Source: a virus. From it: DNA of 64,000 nucleotides. Positions 58,625 through 64,000 of this stretch are shown here, in pieces. The DNA lies in the IMG/VR virus record IMGVR_UViG_3300037104_000911, positions 1 through 64,000 of that record. One strand, written 5' to 3'. Each line of letters opens with the position of its first letter. The first letter of the stretch is position 1. The position numbers were made by a program, and so were the translations under genes. The notes beneath the pieces are model-generated. The model was not told the DNA's origin, made no database searches, and worked only from the letters and a program-made list of their open reading frames with translations.

Positions 58625-59559
58625 TTCATTTCCTTAATTAAATTTTCATAAAAATTATTTACTAAATCTTGATTTTTTAATTCAACTGGAGGTAATAACT
58701 TACTATTCAATACTAACTCTATTTTAGTTTTCAATTCATTATAATCAGAATATAAATAATCTCTTTCTAATAATTCAGGAAAAGCACATTTAGTTGGAGC
58801 TAATACTACAGTTCCATTCATGATTGCTTCCATTATAGAATAATTGAATGTATCTTCTTTACTACTAATTAAAAGAATTTTTCCTTCACTTAGGAATTTA
58901 TAATATTGTTCCCATGTATTACATTCTTGTCTCACTATTTTTCCAAAATCTTTTTCAACCACATCTTCTATTTCTTTAGTAATTTTCTGATTATTTGGTC
59001 TACATACAGAAATAATATCATATTTCTTCTCTTCTCTATATATTTGAAAAGGTGGAATTGGTAATCCTATAACTTTAACATTATCCCACCCCAATTTATT
59101 TTTATGATATTCGCTTCCTACAAAAACCTTTTTAAATAACTTTGAGTGACTGGTTTCACATTGAAATTTTGAATATCGAACTGGAGAAAAATAATCATAT
59201 TTATTTTTTGATGTAGCATGACAATATCCATATGCTTCCATAGGTCTATGATATAAAACATTTGAAAGAAAACCTGGGAAAGAAATGTCTAAAGATAATA
59301 AAACATCTTTATTTTTATCTATTTTTAGGTTTAAAAATTCATCTATTTGATTTAATTCAAATATTATTGCTTCATTTATTGGAGAAAACATTTCAACAGA
59401 TGTATTAAAATTTTTTCCGGTAATAATTTTTTCACCTAAAACTACTATTTCATCAAAAAAACTATTTAATTGTTTTTTTATTTCATAAACAAACCACTCT
59501 GAATATCTAAGTTTAACCGGAAGCATAGGAGATATTATCAATTTTCTCATTTTTCTCAA
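58621..59559 (-). CDS. GT-B glycosyltransferase
   Basis: 312 aa. KKVFVGSEYHKNKLGWDNVKVIGLP, YDIISVCRPNNQKIT and SKEDTFNYSIMEAIMNGTVVLAPTK match the C-terminal donor domain of GT4-type enzymes, including the conserved Glu in IMEAI. Acceptor unknown. It overlaps the upstream endonuclease by 47 bases and is coupled to the gene at 58094. Confidence 0.75.
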   Translation of the reverse strand: MRKMRKLIISPMLPVKLRYSEWFVYEIKKQLNSFFDEIVVLGEKIITGKNFNTSVEMFSPINEAIIFELNQIDEFLNLKIDKNKDVLLSLDISFPGFLSNVLYHRPMEAYGYCHATSKNKYDYFSPVRYSKFQCETSHSKLFKKVFVGSEYHKNKLGWDNVKVIGLPIPPFQIYREEKKYDIISVCRPNNQKITKEIEDVVEKDFGKIVRQECNTWEQYYKFLSEGKILLISSKEDTFNYSIMEAIMNGTVVLAPTKCAFPELLERDYLYSDYNELKTKIELVLNSKLLPPVELKNQDLVNNFYENLIKEMK

Positions 59560-60379
59560 ACTCCAATATTTTTTCTTTTATTTTTTGTATATCTCTTAAT
59601 TCATAATCCCATATTACTAATGTATCATAACCTTCTTTTTTAAAATGATCTATTCTTATTTTTTCATCTTCTTCTTTATGCCAATGTTTACCAAACAATT
59701 CTATTATCTTTTTTTCGCTTTCATTTATAAAATCAGGATTTTTTCCATTTATCCATAATTTAAAATCCCCAACAAAAATATACTTTTCTGGAATAATTTC
59801 ATCTAGTATATTTAAAATTATTATCTCTTGTTTGTTTGGAATTTGTATTTTATAATTTTTTATCGAGTTTTTAAATTTTTTAAGAAAGTCTTCATCTTTA
59901 AATAATTTAATACGAATACATCGCATCTTTTCTTTTGATTCTTTTGTATGTTTTTTTCCATAAAAAGCTGGTTTTCCATTGTTTACTTCATTGACCCATC
60001 TTTTTGTTTTTTCACCTATTATTTTTTTACTTTTATCTGAATGGGTTTTTCCAAACATTCCATTATTTTCACCAGTTATATTTATATTACCCTTTAATGA
60101 TTTTCTTATATTTTCACAATGTTCAGGAGATTTTTTATTTCCTCTTGAACCTTTACTTATATTTTCACAATGTTCAGGAGATTTTTTCTTTCCTTTTGAT
60201 GAGTTGCTCATTTTTTCTCTAGTTTTTTGTGACTTTGGTCTTGGAATTCCTTTATTTGAATTTCCTATTTTTTCTTTAATTATAGGACACATTGAAAGAT
60301 TTTTTTCACATCGCCATCTTCCATTTTTAAATTGATATTTTCCATCTTTTCCACATCCAAAAGAACATTTTTCAACCAT
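59513..60379 (-). CDS. Homing endonuclease with NUMOD3 repeats and Vsr-like nuclease
   Basis: 288 aa. CSFGCGKDGKYQFKNGRWRC at the N-terminus; repeated KSPEHCENI(S/R)K segments and NNGMFGKTHSDKSKK are NUMOD3-type DNA-binding motifs. The C-terminus has WINGKNPDFINESEKKIIELFG, KHWHKEEDEKIRIDHF and YDTLVIWDYEL, the EDxHD-type fold. The overlap into the glycosyltransferase start suggests insertion. Confidence 0.8.
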   Translation of the reverse strand: MVEKCSFGCGKDGKYQFKNGRWRCEKNLSMCPIIKEKIGNSNKGIPRPKSQKTREKMSNSSKGKKKSPEHCENISKGSRGNKKSPEHCENIRKSLKGNINITGENNGMFGKTHSDKSKKIIGEKTKRWVNEVNNGKPAFYGKKHTKESKEKMRCIRIKLFKDEDFLKKFKNSIKNYKIQIPNKQEIIILNILDEIIPEKYIFVGDFKLWINGKNPDFINESEKKIIELFGKHWHKEEDEKIRIDHFKKEGYDTLVIWDYELRDIQKIKEKILEFEKNEKIDNISYASG

Positions 60380-60388
60380 GATAAACTC

Positions 60389-60418
60389 CTTTTTATATTT
60401 TGTTCTAATAAATTAATG
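60389..60418 (-). promoter_or_regulatory. AGAACA-type promoter-like motif
   Basis: Minus-strand TATTAGAACAAAATATAAAA about 22 bases before the endonuclease start at 60379. Confidence 0.55.
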
Positions 60419-60450
60419 AGTTAGTTTTCTTATTAGACATATGGTTGAAT

Positions 60451-61197
60451 TTAACCTTGACATATTTTTAAACCTTTAGAAAAATTTATTATTTTGTTTA
60501 CTAATAGATCTTCATCTTTTAATTCAGATTCCCATATAACCAAACAACGATATCCAACATCTTTAAATGTTTTTATTCTTTCATTTTCATGTTCAATATT
60601 AGTTTTTGTATCTATTCCCTTTTCTTTTCTAAATTCTTCTCCATGCCATCTATCACCAAAAAATTCTATAATTGTTTTATCTTTTTCATTAATAAAATCT
60701 GGATTTTTTCCATTTATTTTAATTCTATTTTCTGGTTTTCCATTTCCAACATATCTATAATTAAGAGATAAATTTTTTAGTAAATCTATTAAATAATACT
60801 CCGGTTTATTTGGTTTTTGTTTATCTAATTTATCTTGAACCTGCAAATCAATTCTTGCATAAACATCCCAAGTCATTCTTCCAATAGTACAAGCAACTTT
60901 TAAAGATATTTCTTTAAGTTCTGGAGTTGAATTAAAAACTTTTTTATTATTTTCATCTCTAGTTACAATAATCCAATGACTTAAACTAGATTTTTTGATT
61001 ATGCGATCAAGTTCTTTTCTTACAGCTTCAGGATCTCTATCTATAATTTCCGAAATTTGAATTTTAGTAATATTTTTAAAAGTTTGAAGACAAAATACTG
61101 TTCCTTCATATAACAATCCTTCCCATGGTGTGTTCTCTGGTTTCACTATTCCCCTTAATGGATTTTTTCCTTTCATTTTAAACATACACCCTTTCAC
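60451..61197 (-). CDS. Vsr-like endonuclease with helix-turn-helix N-terminus
   Basis: 248 aa from a GTG overlapping the previous stop (GTGA); ATGs a few codons later are alternatives. Residues ~30-75 look like a winged-helix/HTH (TKIQISEIIDRDPEAVRKELDRI). The C-terminus has INGKNPDFINEKDKTIIEFFG, DRWHGEE and YRCLVIWESEL, the same nuclease as the gene at 59513. The HTH replaces the NUMOD3 repeats. A free-standing mobile endonuclease is most likely. Confidence 0.75.
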   Translation of the reverse strand: MKGCMFKMKGKNPLRGIVKPENTPWEGLLYEGTVFCLQTFKNITKIQISEIIDRDPEAVRKELDRIIKKSSLSHWIIVTRDENNKKVFNSTPELKEISLKVACTIGRMTWDVYARIDLQVQDKLDKQKPNKPEYYLIDLLKNLSLNYRYVGNGKPENRIKINGKNPDFINEKDKTIIEFFGDRWHGEEFRKEKGIDTKTNIEHENERIKTFKDVGYRCLVIWESELKDEDLLVNKIINFSKGLKICQG

Positions 61198-61370
61198 TTT
61201 ATTTCATCTGTTACTTCATAGCATTTCTCTTTTTCATTAAACTTTAATCTTTTTAAATAACCATTCCATGATTTTATCACTTTTACTTTTTGATCTTCTG
61301 TTTCCATAATTACATCTACATCAAAATAAGATTTAACTCCAAAAATGTTTTTAACGAAAAGTGACTCCAT
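61194..61370 (-). CDS. Small hypothetical protein, 58 aa
   Basis: ATG at 61368-61370 behind AGGAGTACATATC. Product MESLFVKNIFGVKSYFDVDV...YEVTDEIK. No family recognised. It is coupled to the endonuclease by a GTGA overlap. Confidence 0.6.
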   Translation of the reverse strand: MESLFVKNIFGVKSYFDVDVIMETEDQKVKVIKSWNGYLKRLKFNEKEKCYEVTDEIK

Positions 61371-61388
61371 AATGATATGTACTCCTAT

Positions 61389-61631
61389 TTAAAATTTTAT
61401 ACCTTTCTTTTTCCAACTCCAAAGAGCATAGACATCAAAGAATAAAATATAAATACTTTGAAGAAGTAAATAATAATAATTATTTAAACAAGAAAAAACT
61501 ATCCAAAAAATTGTAGCTATAGATAAAAACCACATTCCTAATCTTCTAGGTTCCCATGAGATCAAAGGAATTCCGATTAAAGTTAAAACAGTTCCACAAA
61601 TTTCAATTGATTTTAGAAAATCCATTTGCAT
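61389..61631 (-). CDS. Three-TM membrane protein, possible half-length PnuC-like
   Basis: 80 aa with three hydrophobic helices. The last segment, LLQSIYILFFDVYALWSWKKK, resembles the end of PnuC transporters (lq..F...n.YG.W.W.kk), and the first two resemble its preceding helices. At about one third of PnuC length it would have to oligomerise. Its link to NAD salvage is speculative. It overlaps the deacetylase gene by 19 bases. Confidence 0.5.
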   Translation of the reverse strand: MQMDFLKSIEICGTVLTLIGIPLISWEPRRLGMWFLSIATIFWIVFSCLNNYYYLLLQSIYILFFDVYALWSWKKKGIKF

Positions 61632-62092
61632 CGACCTTCAAAAAGAAAATACTTGTTTTCAAATTTCCATAAATTTTTTTGACTAGGATAAACTTTTTCT
61701 AATAAATGTCTTTTATCTTTGAAATCAGAAACTTTATGAATATATGGAGCATTCATGTTTATGGAATAGAAAATAACATCAACTCCTTTTCTAGCTAACT
61801 CTTCTCCCTTTGCACCATATAGTCTATGGTCAGGATGTATTTCTGTAGTAGGGTCTGGAAAAAATAAAGTTTGAAGTGGAGTTAATAAATTTGGAGGAAC
61901 TTCTTTATTGAAAAGTTGACCTTTTACTGGAACATATTTATTTAAAGTTAAAGCTTCCTTTTTTCTTTCTTCACTCATATCACAAGTATAGATAATTATT
62001 GGATTAATTTTCTTTACTAACAACTCATATAACCCTATAATTTCATCATCACAATGAGGAGATACAATCACATATTCATTTTTTTCTTTCAT
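61613..62092 (-). CDS. PIG-L/LmbE-family deacetylase
   Basis: 159 aa. SPHCDDEIIG (residues 11-20) is the metal-binding PHxDDE motif and EIHPDHRLYG the second HPDH motif. Family members remove acetyl groups from N-acetylglucosamine derivatives. It is short for the family but both motifs are complete. Two glycosyltransferases in the window make a sugar-modifying role plausible. Confidence 0.78.
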   Translation of the reverse strand: MKEKNEYVIVSPHCDDEIIGLYELLVKKINPIIIYTCDMSEERKKEALTLNKYVPVKGQLFNKEVPPNLLTPLQTLFFPDPTTEIHPDHRLYGAKGEELARKGVDVIFYSINMNAPYIHKVSDFKDKRHLLEKVYPSQKNLWKFENKYFLFEGRCKWIF

Positions 62093-62103
62093 TTTAATCC
62101 CTT

Positions 62104-62724
62104 CTATAATATTTCATCAACAAGTCCATATTTTAAACAAACATCTGCTTTCCACCACAAATCATGTTTTAAAACTTCATTCAATTTTCTAGTTGGAACT
62201 TTTGTATATTTACTATAAATATCTTTCATAATTCTCATTAATTGTTCAATATTTCTAATATCATCTTTAACTTCATTATATTTTCCTAAAGCACCAGCAG
62301 ATAGTTGATGAATCATCATAAAAGAATTTCTTTTTATATATCTTCTTTTTCCAACAATTGATAGAAAAGTTGCAGCAGATGCACAATTTCCATCAACGAT
62401 AGTATTGATTGGTGCTCTACATTTTAAAATTGTATCCATAGCAGATAACGATGAAACTATTTCTCCACCTGAGCTCATAATATATAAATTTATCGGAGAA
62501 ATAAAAGATTGATTTCTTTGAATTTGTTCTTGTATATAATTATTTTCTAAAATTTTTATTTCTTTATTTAAATTTAAAATAGATTTTGAAGTAATATCTG
62601 AGTAAAAATAAATATTACCTCCAGTAACTATAACCGTAGATTCTTCAAGTTCGGGTTCTGGATCATTACATCTGATTACTTCTTGAATAGAAATAGATTC
62701 ATTTCCCCAAATTCCTTTTATCAT
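62104..62724 (-). CDS. ClpP-like serine protease
   Basis: 206 aa. SSGGEIVSSLSAMD, DGNCASAATFLSIVG with Ser116 in the GxxASAA context, SFMMIHQLSAG with His139, and WWKADVCLKYGLVDEIL match ClpP order and spacing. No partner ATPase is visible here. It could act in head maturation or with host ClpX/A. GCGAAAGGATT precedes the start. Confidence 0.85.
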   Translation of the reverse strand: MIKGIWGNESISIQEVIRCNDPEPELEESTVIVTGGNIYFYSDITSKSILNLNKEIKILENNYIQEQIQRNQSFISPINLYIMSSGGEIVSSLSAMDTILKCRAPINTIVDGNCASAATFLSIVGKRRYIKRNSFMMIHQLSAGALGKYNEVKDDIRNIEQLMRIMKDIYSKYTKVPTRKLNEVLKHDLWWKADVCLKYGLVDEIL

Positions 62725-62740
62725 TTATAATAATCCTTTC

Positions 62741-62770
62741 GCCTTTATATTATGTTCTTTATGATATAAA
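62741..62770 (-). promoter_or_regulatory. AGAACA-type promoter-like motif
   Basis: Minus-strand CATAAAGAACATAATATAAA about 28 bases before the ClpP-like start. Confidence 0.55.
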
Positions 62771-62794
62771 AATTTGCTATGTATTTATTATTGT

Positions 62795-62834
62795 CGTAAA
62801 AAATGGGACTAGACTTAAAAATCTAGTCCCATTT
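62795..62834 (-). terminator. Rho-independent terminator
   Basis: AAATGGGACTAGA/TCTAGTCCCATTT, 13-bp stem, then TTTTTTACG on the minus strand. It overlaps the end of the gene at 62823 and resembles the terminator at 12119. Confidence 0.88.
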
Positions 62835-63110
62835 ACCCATTGCTTTTCTTTTTTTTATCTCAGTTGATATTTGAATTCTTATTTGTGCAACACAAGGATG
62901 TGTTATAACTTTAGCTCTAAAAACTGATCCTGTGGTATAATTTAATATAATTCTTAAATTATCATTTGAAGTTGTAGAAACAGATCCTAAAAATTTTCTT
63001 AGTTGACCACAGCACCATTCGGGATCAGATTTCCATTTACCCAAAAGTGATCTTCTGACTTCTTGCCACTCTTTATTTTTAACTAAGTTTTTAATATTTT
63101 TTTGCGCCAT
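62823..63110 (-). CDS. Hypothetical protein, 95 aa
   Basis: Basic protein (WQEVRRSLLGKWKSDPEWCCGQL...). No recognised family. Its last codons form the terminator stem. An AAAAAGGAATAAAA site precedes the start. Confidence 0.6.
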   Translation of the reverse strand: MAQKNIKNLVKNKEWQEVRRSLLGKWKSDPEWCCGQLRKFLGSVSTTSNDNLRIILNYTTGSVFRAKVITHPCVAQIRIQISTEIKKRKAMGKWD

Positions 63111-63123
63111 TTTTATTCCTTTT

Positions 63124-63312
63124 TCATTTCACAATTAAACAATCCCCATATGAATTATAGGGATCAAAAGCATATTTACAATATTCATTATCATTACATT
63201 CACTACATGTGCATTCTGTTGGTTCAACAGCTAAGTTAATTAATATTAACCTTTCATCATCAGTCATTTCTCTCATGTTTTTAATTGTCCTATTGTATAG
63301 TTTTTTCTCCAT
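63124..63312 (-). CDS. Small Cys-rich protein, 62 aa
   Basis: The C-terminal half has CTCSECNDNEYCKYAFDPYNSYGDC, six Cys that could bind metal. The start overlaps the previous gene. No family recognised. Confidence 0.6.
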   Translation of the reverse strand: MEKKLYNRTIKNMREMTDDERLILINLAVEPTECTCSECNDNEYCKYAFDPYNSYGDCLIVK

Positions 63313-63646
63313 TCTCTAAATATAAATCAAATGGAGATATATAGTATTTTCCAATTAAATAATCTGCATAATTTACAGATCTCTTTTGAAAATACAATTT
63401 TACAAAAGATTCATCTATACTTCTATATTCAATGTAATAACAATTCTTTAAACTTAATTTATATTTTTTATCTTCTGGAATATAGAAATTATTGAAGATT
63501 AAATCCTTTTTATCAAATTCAATATAAGGACCTCTTTCTCCAATCACTATTCTTCTATATCCAGTTATTATTTTAAGGTTTGATTTTGTGTATAAATCAA
63601 TGATATTTGATGTTAATGAAATTAATAATCTAGCTTCATAATTCAT
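63290..63646 (-). CDS. Hypothetical protein, about 118 aa
   Basis: The ATG at 63644-63646 (MNYEARLLISL) is preferred because longer starts run into the tRNA gene; GGGTGA lies before it. The product is beta-rich (YRRIVIGERGPYIEFDKKDLI). No family recognised. Confidence 0.55.
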   Translation of the reverse strand: MNYEARLLISLTSNIIDLYTKSNLKIITGYRRIVIGERGPYIEFDKKDLIFNNFYIPEDKKYKLSLKNCYYIEYRSIDESFVKLYFQKRSVNYADYLIGKYYISPFDLYLENGEKTIQ

Positions 63647-63658
63647 TATTTCACCCAT

Positions 63659-63729
63659 TCTCCCACCAAGGAGTTGAACCTTGTCCACATGCTCCCGAAA
63701 CATGGATGCCTCCCATACACCAGTGAGAG
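63659..63729 (-). tRNA. tRNA-Pro (anticodon CGG)
   Basis: Minus-strand cloverleaf: acceptor CTCTCAC/GTGGGAG (one G-U), D stem GTGT/GCAT, anticodon stem CATGT/GCATG around loop TTCGGGA (anticodon CGG, purine 37), T stem CAAGG/CCTTG with loop TTCAACT. No CCA is encoded. The D stem has wobble pairs. It is the only convincing tRNA in the window. Confidence 0.82.
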
Positions 63730-63736
63730 TTATTAT

Positions 63737-64000
63737 TTACCATCCTGTATAAGTTCTTCCTTTATAAAAATTTTCTGGAAGTTCTTCATTGTCTTTCCAC
63801 TTTTTATTTTCTATTCCATTTGTAATCCAAATTTTTCCATATTGACTATTTTTAATTCCACAATGTTTTTGACTTTTTAATAAATCTCTTATTTTTCTTT
63901 TTTCATCTCTTTTTAGTTCTCGTTCTTTTTTGAGTTTATCAGATTTTTCATTATTTTTTGATTTTTGAATTCTTTCAAGTCTTTCGTCTTTTGATACTGA
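63737..64000 (-). CDS. C-terminal part of a homing endonuclease (runs off right edge)
   Basis: The open frame covers the last 264 bases and stops at 63737. After a Lys/Glu-rich helix it has HCGIKNSQYGKIWITNG and ENKKWKDNEELPENFYKGR, the characteristic C-terminal DNA-binding motif of T4-type phage homing endonucleases. The N-terminal catalytic domain lies outside the window. Confidence 0.72.
   Translation of the reverse strand, partial: SVSKDERLERIQKSKNNEKSDKLKKERELKRDEKRKIRDLLKSQKHCGIKNSQYGKIWITNGIENKKWKDNEELPENFYKGRTYTGW

Overview
The window is part of the genome of a large, AT-rich, tailed bacteriophage with a T4-like (myovirus-type) head. It has a gp20-like portal, a gp21-like prohead protease, a gp23-like major capsid protein, a gp41/DnaB-like helicase, a B-family DNA polymerase, long tail fibres, densely packed and often overlapping genes, many homing elements and no ribosomal RNA. 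The standard code is used (TAA, TAG and TGA all end genes). The host cannot be named from the sequence. The gene content (bS21, GroES, ClpP, NAD salvage, phage-shock proteins) suggests a genome well above 64 kb, of which this is one slice.

Layout. (1) 1-12.9 kb, minus strand: tail-fibre module with four proteins carrying collagen-like GYSG repeats or Ala-rich repeats, a 776-residue fibre or baseplate protein, a glycosyltransferase, a methyltransferase and two Vsr-like homing endonucleases. (2) 13-34 kb, plus strand: accessory region. It opens with nucleotide and RNA repair genes (NADAR, an Rnl5-like RNA ligase, and RtcB split by a group I intron that carries an endonuclease). Next come small metal-binding proteins, a PspC-like lipoprotein, a nicotinamidase, a vWA/PP2C/kinase triad resembling the TerY-P triad, PspA with membrane partners, and a nicotinate phosphoribosyltransferase. 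From 29.1 to 31.35 kb lies a run of non-coding structured RNAs, including one of about 560 nt. A TARG1/DarG-like macrodomain and several small genes follow. (3) 34-47.9 kb, minus strand: head module (capsid, protease, portal with intein) with a set of small membrane-type proteins bearing Cys pairs. (4) 48-63.7 kb, mostly minus strand: replication and metabolism. It holds the helicase, an array of small DnaJ-type zinc-finger proteins, a TGT/DpdA-like protein, GroES, bS21, a QueE-like radical SAM enzyme, a uracil-DNA-glycosylase/PolB fusion, glycosyltransferase, PIG-L deacetylase, ClpP and a tRNA-Pro, with several more homing endonucleases.

Two promoter-like motifs divide by strand. A TTTACTATATATATTAA element precedes plus-strand units and some structured RNAs. 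An AGAACAwAwwATAAA element lies shortly upstream of many minus-strand genes. Most transcription units end in clear hairpin plus T-tract terminators.

How the genes may work together (inference): the accessory region appears to counter host stress and abortive defence by restoring NAD precursors, removing ADP-ribose (NADAR, macrodomain), mending cut tRNA or other RNA (Rnl5, RtcB), stabilising the inner membrane (PspA/PspC) and signalling by phosphorylation (kinase, PP2C, vWA). The TGT-like protein and QueE suggest a 7-deazaguanine DNA modification whose remaining genes would lie outside this window.
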